Source: Campylobacter concisus (lineage in GTDB: Bacteria; Campylobacterota; Campylobacteria; Campylobacterales; Campylobacteraceae). From it: 64,000 bases of DNA. The position numbers were made by a program, and so were the translations under genes. The notes under the pieces are model-generated. The model saw only the letters and a list, made by a program, of their open reading frames with translations. It did no database searches and was not told where the DNA came from. Positions 37,353 to 46,711 of the stretch are shown one piece after another; the stretch's first letter is position 1; each line of letters opens with the position of its first letter. The stretch lies in the NCBI GenBank assembly GCA_002092835.1, contig LVWL01000019.1:186001-250000 (forward strand), written 5' to 3'.

Positions 37353-37958
37353 TTACTCTTTTTGCCTAATATCATCCAGCTTATCAAAATTTTCATCACC
37401 AAATAATTTTTTACTATTCTTTCCAGCACTCTTTTGAATTATTAGATCTTTTAATCTAGCCTTGCCATTATCCATCACCATCAAAATCGCATACGCATGA
37501 ACATCCTCTTCTCTCATTTCATCTTCGGTATTAGCTGCACTATCAGGCGACATATAAAAGTGCTCTATGCCGTATTTTACGAGCGAGTAGCCATCATATC
37601 TACCAGCTAAAAACACTCCATTCTCTGGCTTGCGTATACTAAATTTAGCAAAGCTATAAGTGCCATTAACATCTGGCTTTAAAACAGCATAAACTCTAGC
37701 CCCATCTCTTACTCTCTCATCGTATTGGTCGATATAGCGGTTATCTTCATCATTTTCGTCAAAATTTCTTGAATGAAAATTTGAAAATTCATAGTTTAAA
37801 TCAACATAGTTTCCACGAAAAAGATCTCTTGGGTCGTAAAGATTTACCCTCACTCTTACCTCTTGCCCAAAATAAAGTGGCATAAGTGCGTAGCCAAGCA
37901 TAATGACAATAAGCAAAATTTGAAAAACTACAGCCACTATTAATACTTTTATCTTCAT
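37353..37958 (-). CDS. GDYXXLXY-domain membrane protein
   Basis: A 201-residue protein of the GDYXXLXY family. One N-terminal TM (LIVAVVFQILLIVIMLGYALMPL) is followed by a soluble domain with the signature in variant form, FRGNYVDLNYEFS. Family members are usually found beside a DUF2157 membrane protein, as here (4-nt overlap). Function unknown; the pairing suggests one complex. The pair lies between nikR and hypB, the two nickel/hydrogenase groups, but there is no sequence link to nickel. Confidence 0.85.
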   Translation of the reverse strand: MKIKVLIVAVVFQILLIVIMLGYALMPLYFGQEVRVRVNLYDPRDLFRGNYVDLNYEFSNFHSRNFDENDEDNRYIDQYDERVRDGARVYAVLKPDVNGTYSFAKFSIRKPENGVFLAGRYDGYSLVKYGIEHFYMSPDSAANTEDEMREEDVHAYAILMVMDNGKARLKDLIIQKSAGKNSKKLFGDENFDKLDDIRQKE

Positions 37959-39214
37959 TTTTTACGTCCTTTTCTAGCGACAACTAGTACTATGAAAGCA
38001 AACACCATAAATAGCGCCGTAGCACCAATATAATCGCCTATGAGTTGGAAATACCTCGCGGCTGCAACCAAAAATATCATACAAAGACCAAGTTTTAACT
38101 CACCCTTTTTGATAAGAACCGCAGCTGTTATGATATTTGCGAGCGAAAAAAATATATTTGCGTAGCCAGGACCGTAGCTAAAGATAAATGGCAACGACAC
38201 GAGCAGTGCCCCAAGCAGCAAACCACTCTTGTTTTTTTCTTTAAAAAATAGTGCAAAATAAGCAACACTAAATAGGATAAAGACAAAGCCAAAATTGCTT
38301 TTAAAAAACGACTTCACAAACCAAAGCTCTTCATCTCCAACCTCAAATAAATTTCTTTCTTCAAATAAAAGCAGACAAAGCAACAACACAAAAACGCCAA
38401 AATTTTTACCAAATTCTTTTGCAAATGCGCCAAGCCCTACTCTAAATTTATCTAGTAGCGGCGAAATGCTAATAAGTAAAAGTGCATAAGATAGCGATAC
38501 GATCGCAACCATCGGAAGTCCAAACAAAAATCCATAATCAAATACCGCTCTAAGACCACTAATGTAGCCACAAAATGAAATGATGTATATAAAGATATCT
38601 ATAAAAAGCACAAAAGCAAGCCATTTTGAGTCGTCTTTGTAAAGTGTATATGCGCCAAGTACTATAAAAATGATAAAGCCAAAACCAAAATCGCCCTGAT
38701 AAGCTATCATAAAAAACCAAACCGTCGCAAAAATAAGGCTTTGGGCCACCAACACACCTTTTTTACTAGCAAAAGAAACCGCAAACGCTCCGATACTCCA
38801 AAGTAAAATACCGCCGCTTGGCTCATCACTAATGTGATAAATTTGAGCAATAAGTGCAATCGCCGCACCAAAGCAGAAATTTCCAAGAAAAAACATCGCC
38901 GTTGATAGATTTTCCTTTTCCTTTGCGAGATAGTAAATTCCACCAAAATTTACAAGTCCAAGTACAAACAACACAAGTGCTAAACGTCCTATTCTTGGTA
39001 TCTCTTCCCAATTTGCACCAACAAGCGTAAAAAAGGCTAGTGCAAAAAAGAGATATGCTACGAGTTTTAGGACAAAACTCATCTTATCGCTGTGAGCGTC
39101 AGGGTCGATGTCGTATAAATTTGCTATTTTTATAGCGGTCTCCTTATCAACTATACCGTCACTTTGCCACCGATCCAGCTCTTTTGCTAGAAAAATTCTA
39201 TTTAAAAAGTTCAA
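37955..39214 (-). CDS. DUF2157-type polytopic membrane protein
   Basis: A 419-residue membrane protein. After ~45 cytoplasmic residues (AKELDRWQSDGIVDKETA, the DUF2157 head) come about 13 hydrophobic segments. The TTG at 39214 is chosen because AAGGAG lies 6 nt upstream, giving NFLNRIFLAKELDRW; the ATG at 39289 would add 25 residues with no ribosome site. It overlaps the GDYXXLXY gene by 4 nt, so the two are translated together. The role is unknown; the paired gene is the standard partner. Confidence 0.82.
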   Translation of the reverse strand: MNFLNRIFLAKELDRWQSDGIVDKETAIKIANLYDIDPDAHSDKMSFVLKLVAYLFFALAFFTLVGANWEEIPRIGRLALVLFVLGLVNFGGIYYLAKEKENLSTAMFFLGNFCFGAAIALIAQIYHISDEPSGGILLWSIGAFAVSFASKKGVLVAQSLIFATVWFFMIAYQGDFGFGFIIFIVLGAYTLYKDDSKWLAFVLFIDIFIYIISFCGYISGLRAVFDYGFLFGLPMVAIVSLSYALLLISISPLLDKFRVGLGAFAKEFGKNFGVFVLLLCLLLFEERNLFEVGDEELWFVKSFFKSNFGFVFILFSVAYFALFFKEKNKSGLLLGALLVSLPFIFSYGPGYANIFFSLANIITAAVLIKKGELKLGLCMIFLVAAARYFQLIGDYIGATALFMVFAFIVLVVARKGRKK

Positions 39215-39615
39215 TAACAACTCCTTTGCAAGCTCATTAAAACATAAGAAGCCTATTAACCAGCGTAAAAATGTGGTAATAAGGATCAAATTTTTGTTGT
39301 TATTATATTAAAAATATAGCGTAAATGCTAAGAAGAGATATTTGGACGAGTTTAAAAATTTTTTAGAAATTTAAATTTTAGTCAAGGCTCAATAAAAAGA
39401 GTAAATGACCATCAAATTATCATTTATTCAAATGATATGGAGTTTGCGCGAGTAAATCGGCAAAAACTCCATATAAATTTACAAAAACTACAAAAACCGC
39501 TTAAAAACTATTTTGAAAGACAAATGTGATAAACAACGCAGCTATGAGAAACCTGCTGCTTGCTATACTTGCTAAAAACTCCTAAATTTCCTACCACCTC
39601 AAAGACTTTAGCACG
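39215..39615. other. 400-nt gap with a possible gene remnant
   Basis: AT-rich gap between nikR and the DUF2157 gene. On the plus strand a start-less open stretch (39356-39529, stop TGA at 39527) encodes about 57 residues including FSQGSIKRVNDHQIIIYSND and ends NYFERQM. An adjacent frame reads DEFKNFLEI just upstream. This could be a decayed coding tail, but I do not recognise it. No other gene seen; promoter for the DUF2157 pair is expected here. Confidence 0.3.
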
Positions 39616-40029
39616 CTAAAATTTAGGAACGGCTGCCTTTGTAAGTTTAGAAAATTTAACACCTTTTAAGCCAGCAATTCTCTCAGAAAAGCGTTCTATT
39701 TTGCTTGCCTCTCCTCTTATAGAGATCGTTTCTAAGCAGTTGTGATGATCGACATGTACGTGATTTGTGCAGATTATTTTCACATCAGAGTCATGCTCGA
39801 TATCCATTTTTTTATTCACCAAATCGTTGTGATGATGCACATAAATGAGCGTCAAAACACCGATCAACTCTTCATTAGCGTCTTTCCAGCTATCATTTAC
39901 GATCTTTTCACGGATCAGATCCCTCGTAAATTCGCTCCTAGAAGCGTAGCCTTGTTCGCTAACCTTTTTATCTAGTTCGTCTAGTAACTGACTAGGTAAA
40001 GAAACACTAAAACGTATAACACTATCCAT
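39616..40029 (-). CDS. nikR: Nickel-responsive regulator NikR
   Basis: A 137-residue ribbon-helix-helix repressor that senses nickel. The DNA-binding half has [20 protein letters not shown], and the ACT-like nickel half has [19 protein letters not shown] with the His/Cys nickel ligands. The ATG at 40029 has AAAGGAGCAGAAA before it; an upstream start at 40068 is not supported. It stands 45 nt behind hypF, between hypF and the palindrome TATAATCATTATA, so it could be autoregulated. Likely targets are nickel uptake and hydrogenase genes. Confidence 0.95.
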   Translation of the reverse strand: MDSVIRFSVSLPSQLLDELDKKVSEQGYASRSEFTRDLIREKIVNDSWKDANEELIGVLTLIYVHHHNDLVNKKMDIEHDSDVKIICTNHVHVDHHNCLETISIRGEASKIERFSERIAGLKGVKFSKLTKAAVPKF

Positions 40030-40059
40030 TTTCTGCTCCTTTCTCGTTTGATTACCGTT

Positions 40060-40072
40060 TATAATCATTATA
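40060..40072. promoter_or_regulatory. Palindrome TATAATCATTATA upstream of nikR
   Basis: A perfect 13-bp palindrome (TATAAT-C-ATTATA) between the hypF stop and the nikR start. It contains a -10-like TATAAT in both directions, about 31 nt before the nikR ATG, so it may be the nikR promoter. NikR sites in epsilonproteobacteria are AT-rich inverted repeats, so autoregulation is possible but unproven; a Fur site is an alternative. Confidence 0.5.
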
Positions 40073-40074
40073 CA

Positions 40075-42318
40075 TCACTTATTAGAAAATGTGGATAAAA
40101 AATAATAAATTTGCCCTAAATTTACGTTAGAATCGTTGCTACAGAATTTTTTATTGATATAAAATTTCAAATTTGCTTTAGTAAATTTTTTGTAAATAAG
40201 TTCAAGTAAAGTCTTATTTTGAAAAACTCCACCACTTAGTAAAATTTTCATTTTTTCTTTTTTAGAAATTTCAAAAATGATATTAGCTATACCATTTATA
40301 AATGCCGTTGCAGCCACTCTTGGTTCATCTTTTAAAGCATTTTTAAAGGCCTCTTTAAAGCAGATCACTCCAGCATTTAGACTAAATTTATAACACACAT
40401 CCAAATTTTTATCATAAAGTGTTTCAAGTCTCATGCCGCTCTCGCCCTCAAAACTAGAGTGAAAAAGCCCACAAATAATCGCCCCAAATGCGTCAAATAT
40501 CCTACCAACCGAGCTAGTTTTTACTAAGTTTAATCCTTTTTGCTCCATTTTTTTAAAATTTGCAAGTATTTTTTCATCAAAATTTACTAAAAATTTACCA
40601 GCTTCGTCCTCAAGAGAGTATTTTAAAATAATAGAATATGCGATTAGATAGATATTTTTGATGCTGTTTTCGCCCCCAAATAGACTAAATTCATCAAAAT
40701 GATAAACTCGCTCGTAATTCTTTTTATCTAGCCTAAAGACCTCGCCACCCCAAATTTTGCCATCCTCCCCGTATCCAGTGCCGTCAAAACAAAAGCCAAT
40801 GTACTTTTTATCTGCTAGATCGTTTTCAAATATTACACTTAGCAAATGCGCGTAGTGGTGCTGCAAATGAACTAGCTCAAAGCCCTGATCCTTTGCCCAT
40901 TTTGTATTTAAAAAATTTGGATGCAGATCGGCTACAACTTTATCGATTTTTAGGTTGTAAGTCTTTTCAAAAAGGGTAAAAATATCTTTAAATCTATCAA
41001 AAGTCGCCACGTTTTTTAGGTCGCCGATATACGGGCTAATCATCAAAAGGCCGTCTTTGTATATACAAAAAGAACTTTTTAGCTCCGCTCCAAGGGCTAA
41101 AAATGTCCCTTTTTGCTTGAAATTTGTATGAATGAAATTTGGATTTAAGCCACGGCTCGTTCTTGTAAAAACAACTTCATCACCAACGCAAAATGCGATA
41201 CTATCGTCACTTGGTGAGTAAATTTCTCGGTCGTGATCAAGGTAAAAGTCTATGACGTCACCTAGCTTTTCTCTTAGCTCGCTCTCATCTTTTATCACAA
41301 CTTCGCCTGAGATGTTTGCGCTAGTTGCGATGATGTCGTGCTTGAGATAGTCAAAAAGCAAAAGATGTATGCCGCTAAATGCGAGCATGACGCCAAGCTT
41401 GTTTAAATTTGGAGCGACACTTTTTGCGATATTTGAGCCATTTTTTGCCTCAAGCAAGACGATTGGCTTTAAATTTGAGCTAAGAAGTCTAGCCTCCGCC
41501 TCTGAAATCTCAGCTATTTTTCCAGCGTTTTCTAAATTTTTACTCATCAGTGCAAAAGGCTTGCTTGGGCGGTGCTTTCTGGCTCTTAGCTCACTAACTG
41601 TGGCTTCATTTGTCGCGTCACAAACCAAATGAAAGCCACCAAGCCCTTTAATGGCTAAAATTTTGCCCTCGTTTATGAGCTTAGCCGCCTCTTTGGCTGC
41701 TTCGTTCTCGCTAGCCAAGACTTTGCCAAATTTATCTTTCAGATAGAGCTTTGGCCCGCAGTTTGGGCAAGAGATCGGCTCTGCGTGGTAGCGGCGATTA
41801 AGCGGATCTTTGTACTCGCTCTCGCAAAATTTACACATTTTAAACTCGTTCATCGTCGTATTTACCCTGTCATAAGGCAATGCTTTGATGATCGAAAATC
41901 TAGGCCCGCAGTTGGTGCAGTTTATAAATGGGTATTTGTAGCGTGGATTTGTGGGGTCATAAAACTCGCGCAAGCAGTCATCGCAAAGTGCGTAATCAGG
42001 CAAAATAGGCGCTTGTTTGGTGGCTGATTTTGAGGCGATGATCTCAAGCTTTTCATAAATTTGATCTATCTTAAATTTATGTAGCTCATCGATCCTAGCA
42101 AGGGCTGGTAGATTCTCATGGAGCTCCTTTTCAAAAGCCAAAAAGCTAGCCTCTTCGCCGCTAAAATTTAGCTTCACGCCCTCGTCATCGTTGTAAATTT
42201 CGCCAACAAGCTTAAATTTATCCGCTGAAGTATAGACAAAAGGTCTAAAGCCCACGCCTTGAACTAAGCCCTTGATCTCATATCTAAAGCTTAATCTCAA
42301 CGCCAAATCCGGGGTCAA
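40075..42318 (-). CDS. hypF: Carbamoyltransferase HypF
   Basis: HypF makes thiocarbamate on HypE from carbamoyl phosphate, the source of the CN ligands. The 747-residue protein has an acylphosphatase domain (GLVQGVGFRPFVY), zinc-finger-like CDDCLREF-(17)-CTNCG and CKFCESEY-(16)-CPNCG pairs, a YrdC domain (LAIKGLGGFHLVCDA), and a C-terminal Kae1/HypF domain (LVHLQHHYAHLLSV, CFDGTGYGEDGKIWGGE, LSGGVFQNKTL). It overlaps the hydE-like gene by 35 nt, and TTG codons at 42306 and 42300 are possible alternative starts. It lies in the hyd operon apart from hypBCDEA. Confidence 0.96.
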   Translation of the reverse strand: MTPDLALRLSFRYEIKGLVQGVGFRPFVYTSADKFKLVGEIYNDDEGVKLNFSGEEASFLAFEKELHENLPALARIDELHKFKIDQIYEKLEIIASKSATKQAPILPDYALCDDCLREFYDPTNPRYKYPFINCTNCGPRFSIIKALPYDRVNTTMNEFKMCKFCESEYKDPLNRRYHAEPISCPNCGPKLYLKDKFGKVLASENEAAKEAAKLINEGKILAIKGLGGFHLVCDATNEATVSELRARKHRPSKPFALMSKNLENAGKIAEISEAEARLLSSNLKPIVLLEAKNGSNIAKSVAPNLNKLGVMLAFSGIHLLLFDYLKHDIIATSANISGEVVIKDESELREKLGDVIDFYLDHDREIYSPSDDSIAFCVGDEVVFTRTSRGLNPNFIHTNFKQKGTFLALGAELKSSFCIYKDGLLMISPYIGDLKNVATFDRFKDIFTLFEKTYNLKIDKVVADLHPNFLNTKWAKDQGFELVHLQHHYAHLLSVIFENDLADKKYIGFCFDGTGYGEDGKIWGGEVFRLDKKNYERVYHFDEFSLFGGENSIKNIYLIAYSIILKYSLEDEAGKFLVNFDEKILANFKKMEQKGLNLVKTSSVGRIFDAFGAIICGLFHSSFEGESGMRLETLYDKNLDVCYKFSLNAGVICFKEAFKNALKDEPRVAATAFINGIANIIFEISKKEKMKILLSGGVFQNKTLLELIYKKFTKANLKFYINKKFCSNDSNVNLGQIYYFLSTFSNK

Positions 42319-43756
42319 AATTTGTTTTTATATTTGGGTTTAGGTGCTTTTTTATCAAGTTGCTAACTACCTTATTGTAAAATAAATCCCCGCTTAAAAT
42401 AATATTTTTGATATTAAATTTATCTCGTTTTTCATAGCTAAAATCGCTCAAAAAATGTGCCAAAGACTCGGTGCAACCAAAGCTGATATTCTTCTCTCCA
42501 GCGCCAGCAAGGATGAATGAAATGATACTTTTTACAAACTTAACCCCGTCTAAACCAAAGTCATCTTTCATCTTGTAATCGATCCTAACGCCCTTTTGAC
42601 CGCTAAAATCAGCTGCCATTAATAGCAAATTCTCCCCTGCTTTTTTAAAGTCATCGCTTAAACCAAGCAAGCGTCCAGCTATGCAAAACAGCGAGAAAAA
42701 GCTAGCATTTGAGCTAAATTTACCACTTGGTAAAGTATGCTCTTTACTGAAGTTTTCAAGTAGCCTTTCGCCGCCTTCCTCAGCTCTTATGAGCTCATAA
42801 ATTTCTTCAAAGCTACTAAATTTTGGCAAAAATAGAAGCTGCGTTTTGCTTGATTTTGAAAGCAGGCAAATTTCATCATCGCTAAATTTGCTAAATTTTA
42901 GCCCCAAAGCTATATCGCCAAAATTACTAAGCTCAATTTCCTCGTTTTTTGCATAGAAAAATGGGCTTAAAACTGCACTACTTTCAAGCAAAGTAAGCCT
43001 TGAAAGAGCATTTTTTTGCTCCTTTACTTTAACGCTTAAAAAGCTAAAATTTTCTTTATTTAGCCTCTCACAAATGGCATAAAGAAAAAGATCGTTTGGT
43101 GCCATCACGTCAAAAAATAGCGGCGCATCCTCGTGATTTTGTCTATAAATAGCTGTGGTTTTTAGAGCTAAAAGTGGCTTTTCAAAGCTAGCTAGAAATG
43201 TCAAAACTCTATCATCGGCGATAAAAATTTTTGGTAGCTGCTTTAAATTTACAGGCATCAAAAAATTTGCGTCAAAATTTACGCCAAGAGAAATTTCATA
43301 TAAATTTTCATCTTGTTCTACGCAAACGATCCCCCTGTCTTTTAATAAATTTAGGCAAGCTTTTAGCTTTTCATTAAAATTACCAAGCGTTATCTCGCCC
43401 TCAAATTTACTCTCACATAGCGCGCCACTTTCATTTAAGATAGCCTTTTTGCTAGCCAAAAAGACACTCGCTTGAGTCGGAGTTAAGCCGCCAAATTTTA
43501 TCTCATTTATCTTGCTATCTTCATCAAGCTCACTTGCAGCCAAAACCTCACTGTGCTTTATAAAAAGACTAAATGGCAAGAGCGCACTTGCTTTATTTGC
43601 CACGCTCTCAAGCTCGCTGGTATTGCCACTTACCTTTAGATAAATTTCATCATCTTTGCACTTTAGACTATGAGATAGATCACCAGCAAGCAAGCGTAAA
43701 AATGGCACTAGAAACGAAGCGTCCTTGTGGCAAGTAAATTTAAAAGCAAGTATCAT
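42284..43756 (-). CDS. hydE: Hydrogenase-operon protein of unknown function (HydE-like)
   Basis: A 490-residue protein without a recognised domain, placed as hydE is after hydABCD in Helicobacter and Wolinella. It should not be confused with the radical-SAM HydE of [FeFe] hydrogenase: no CX3CX2C is seen. It has FGCTESLAHFLSDFSYEKRD, IKNIILSGDLFYNKVVSN and LNPNIKTNFDPGFGVEI near the C-terminus, which recall the C-terminal ASKHA-type domain of HypF that follows. It overlaps hypF by 35 nt and hydD by 4 nt. A role in hydrogenase assembly is inferred from position. Confidence 0.7.
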   Translation of the reverse strand: MILAFKFTCHKDASFLVPFLRLLAGDLSHSLKCKDDEIYLKVSGNTSELESVANKASALLPFSLFIKHSEVLAASELDEDSKINEIKFGGLTPTQASVFLASKKAILNESGALCESKFEGEITLGNFNEKLKACLNLLKDRGIVCVEQDENLYEISLGVNFDANFLMPVNLKQLPKIFIADDRVLTFLASFEKPLLALKTTAIYRQNHEDAPLFFDVMAPNDLFLYAICERLNKENFSFLSVKVKEQKNALSRLTLLESSAVLSPFFYAKNEEIELSNFGDIALGLKFSKFSDDEICLLSKSSKTQLLFLPKFSSFEEIYELIRAEEGGERLLENFSKEHTLPSGKFSSNASFFSLFCIAGRLLGLSDDFKKAGENLLLMAADFSGQKGVRIDYKMKDDFGLDGVKFVKSIISFILAGAGEKNISFGCTESLAHFLSDFSYEKRDKFNIKNIILSGDLFYNKVVSNLIKKHLNPNIKTNFDPGFGVEIKL

Positions 43757-44295
43757 TTTAAACCTTTTTTAGCGTATTCATCAACGATATCATTTAGGGT
43801 AAAATTTGCCACCTTTTCACACTTAAAATCAAGCTCTTTTAAGTGATCAAGCAGCGTTTTTTCTAAAATTACAGAAGCGTTTACAACCTCATCTGAGAGG
43901 CTAAAATTTGATGATTCTATGCGGCTAGGAACGATACCTAAAATTTTTGTCGTAGGTCTATCGCCCACAAGATCCATTAGATGAAGGGTCTGGAGCATCT
44001 CGATCTCGTGAGCCGAGCCGTCCCAACTAATAAAATTTGGCACGTTTAGAAAGTCGAAAAAATAAACATCGCCCACGCTTGCGCTATTTGCGCTAATGCA
44101 ATCAACGACGATAAGATAGTCAAATTCGCTTATGATGTGAGTTAGAGCGAGGGCTAAAGTACCCCCGTCCATTAGAGTAAGCTCGTTTTTAGAACTTGTA
44201 AATTTATAGTTTTTAGCCATCAAATTTACAAAATGAACACCTATGCCCTCATCAGCAAACATCACGTTGCCAATACCAAGAACCAGCACTCTCAT
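43753..44295 (-). CDS. hydD: Hydrogenase maturation endopeptidase
   Basis: A nickel-dependent M52-family protease that trims the C-terminus of the large subunit after nickel insertion. The 180-residue protein has GIGNVMFADEGIGVHF (Glu ligand), VDCISANSASVGDVYFF (Asp ligand) and SAHEIEMLQTLHLMDLVG (His ligand). The ATG at 44295 forms TGATG with hydC and is preferred to TTG one codon earlier. Its substrate is HydB in the same operon. Confidence 0.93.
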   Translation of the reverse strand: MRVLVLGIGNVMFADEGIGVHFVNLMAKNYKFTSSKNELTLMDGGTLALALTHIISEFDYLIVVDCISANSASVGDVYFFDFLNVPNFISWDGSAHEIEMLQTLHLMDLVGDRPTTKILGIVPSRIESSNFSLSDEVVNASVILEKTLLDHLKELDFKCEKVANFTLNDIVDEYAKKGLK

Positions 44296-44975
44296 CAATG
44301 TTCTTTTACAAATTTATAGCCACTAACGATAGCGTCCATCGCTCCATTTTTGCCTTTAACAGCGTTAAATACTGCCATATAAACATGAATCGGCACAAAA
44401 ATCATAATGACCCACATACAAATTCTATGTATCGTTCTGACATTTGCTAGTCCGCCCATAAGCTCTTCAAAAAATCTCGCTGGCTCATAAAGCGCTCCGC
44501 CAAGTCCCTCATGATAAACATGAACGTAAAGCACAAGACCACTTAGGCAAATAAGAGTCAAAATAAGATAAAAGAAAAAGTATGAGGCAAACTGCAAAGG
44601 ATTATAAACACCCCTTAAATGTGGGTGTGGCCCCATAAAAAGATAGTATTTGATCTGTGCGATCCAAATTTTTGGATTTAGAAAATCAACCACACTCATC
44701 CACTCTTTTTTACTATGTTTATCAAAGACAAATAGATAAAATTTAAAGATAAACGCCGCTATTAGCACAAAGCCAGCAATCTGGTGAGCCATACGCCACT
44801 TTGCTTGCATAAAATTTGTAGGTTCGCTCGTGATCTCTGGGCTCACAAAAACGTACGAGATATAGTAGCCACTCACAACTAAAAGTGTGATCGCTGCAAA
44901 TCTAATCCAGTGTGTCAGCCTAACGCCGATGGAGAATTCGTATTCGCTGATCCTGTCAGCATTTTTATGTGACAT
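44295..44975 (-). CDS. hydC: Ni/Fe-hydrogenase cytochrome b subunit
   Basis: Membrane diheme cytochrome b that takes electrons from HydAB to menaquinone. The 226-residue protein has four TM helices. Histidines for heme lie in VRLTHWIRFA (TM1), KWRMAHQIAGFV (TM2) and NVRTIHRICMWVIMIFVPIHVYM (TM4). The linker FMGPHPHLRGVYNPLQ is typical of the HyaC/HydC family. It overlaps hydD by one base (TGATG) and is 9 nt after hydB. Confidence 0.95.
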   Translation of the reverse strand: MSHKNADRISEYEFSIGVRLTHWIRFAAITLLVVSGYYISYVFVSPEITSEPTNFMQAKWRMAHQIAGFVLIAAFIFKFYLFVFDKHSKKEWMSVVDFLNPKIWIAQIKYYLFMGPHPHLRGVYNPLQFASYFFFYLILTLICLSGLVLYVHVYHEGLGGALYEPARFFEELMGGLANVRTIHRICMWVIMIFVPIHVYMAVFNAVKGKNGAMDAIVSGYKFVKEH

Positions 44976-44984
44976 ATTCTCTCC

Positions 44985-46702
44985 TTACAAATTTGGATTT
45001 ATCTTATAAGTACTCAAATCATTTCCCTTCGTATCCATAACATGCACGGCACACGCTATGCAAGGGTCGTAAGAGTGAATTTTTCGTATTATCTCGAGTG
45101 GTTTTGAAAGATCAGCGATCTTTAAACCAACTAAGCACGCCTCGTAGCTTCCCATTTGATTTTGTGCGTCTTTTGGAGAGGCGTTCCAAGTGCTTGGCAC
45201 GACTGCTTGCCAGTTTGAGATGACGCCATCTTTTATGCGGCACCAGTGGCTAAGGGCACCTCTTGGAGCGTTGCCTTGAAAATTTCCTTTATATTCTTTT
45301 TTGTTATCTATTACATATTTTGTGCAGGTCTCTTGATCTGCCTTTAAATTTTCGATCAAGGCATTAAATGCGTCCATTGTGTGCTCTGCGACCACTTTTG
45401 CTTCAAGCATACGAGCAGCGGTTCTGCCTAGAGTTGAAAAGACTGCACTTAGTGGCAAGCCACTCTTTGCTAAAAACTCATCGACTATCTTTTTAACTCT
45501 CTCGTTGCCTTTAGCGTAGTTTATGACGATGCTTGCGATCGGTCCTACTTGCATAGCATGCCATCATATCTTGGTGCTTTGATCCAGCTATATTTGCCCT
45601 TTGTGTCAAAAAGCTTGCTGTGAGCTAACTTGCCCTCGCCGTCTATGCTCTCGCCATCAACAAGGCCAGTGTAGTTTGCCTCTGTCTCGCCGTCATATGG
45701 GTGAAGCGCTTTGTCATTTTTATACCAAGATCTTGTCGCCTCTTCTGTAATTTTGTTTTCGTCGATATCATAAACCTTGTTAATATCACCATTTAAGATA
45801 ATGCCACCTTTAAATAGATGATCGTTTTTGCCAATCAAAAACTCATCGTAGCAGAATAAATTTGATACGCCAACGTCGTTTAAAACGCTTGGCTCGTTTG
45901 CATAAGCCTTAGCTGCCATCAAGATATCTGGGTAGTAAGCTCTATCAACAAATTCTTTTATCTCAGCAAATTTACTCATATATTCGCCCATTCTGGCTGG
46001 ATCAAGCAGGTCCATCACGCAAGTCACGCCACCAACTGTTAGGCTTTGTGGGTGTGGGTTTTTCGCGCCAAAGATAGCCATCATCTGAGCTGCTGTTCTT
46101 TGAATTCTTAGGCACTCTAAGTAGTGAGAGAGGACGATTAAATTTTGCTCAGGAGTAAATTTATATGTGCTATGTCCCCAGTATGCGTTGGCAAATGGTC
46201 CAAGGTTGCCCTTTTTAACAAAGGCTTCAACCCTCTCTTTTACCTCTTTTAGCTTGTCAGCTCCCGTGGCAAACGGAAGATCAGTGTATTTAAAAGCCTC
46301 TTCGCTAGATTTATGTACGTCTGCACTTAATGCAGAGACCACGTCTGCCCAGTCCATGCCGTGAAGTTGATAGAAATGCACGATGTGATCGTGAAGATAT
46401 AAAGCTGCGTTCATAAGCGTTCTAGTTAGCTCTGCATTTAATGGAGGCTTGATACCAAGAGCATTTTCAACTGCGATGATGCCTGCTCGGTAGTGTGAGT
46501 ATGTACAAACACCACAAATTCTTTGCATGAAAAAGCCAGCATCTCTTGGATCTCTACCCTTTACAATCTGCTCTAAACCACGCCAAAGAGTTGAGCCAGA
46601 GTAAGCCTCTTTTACGACATTATTTTCATCTACGACAACTTCTATTCTTAAGTGTCCCTCGATACGTGTTATAGGGTCTATTACTATTCTTTTTTCACTC
46701 AT
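44985..46702 (-). CDS. hydB: [NiFe] hydrogenase large subunit, one frameshift as sequenced
   Basis: Catalytic subunit of the periplasmic uptake hydrogenase. Nickel ligands are RICGVCTYSHYR near the start and DPCIACAVHVMD near the end. After that motif comes the short extension that HydD removes (VMDTKGNDLSTYKINPNL). The frame breaks near 45557: adding one G (YDGM-A-MQVGP) joins the 385-residue and 189-residue parts into 572 residues, the usual length. Both halves are full quality, so the break is probably an error. It follows hydA by 9 nt. Confidence 0.92.
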
Positions 46703-46711
46703 TTTTTTGCC

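Noticed and set aside
44985-45554. Separate short hydrogenase-like gene behind hydB
   Set aside because: It is the C-terminal third of hydB, holding its second nickel-ligand pair; one base joins them.
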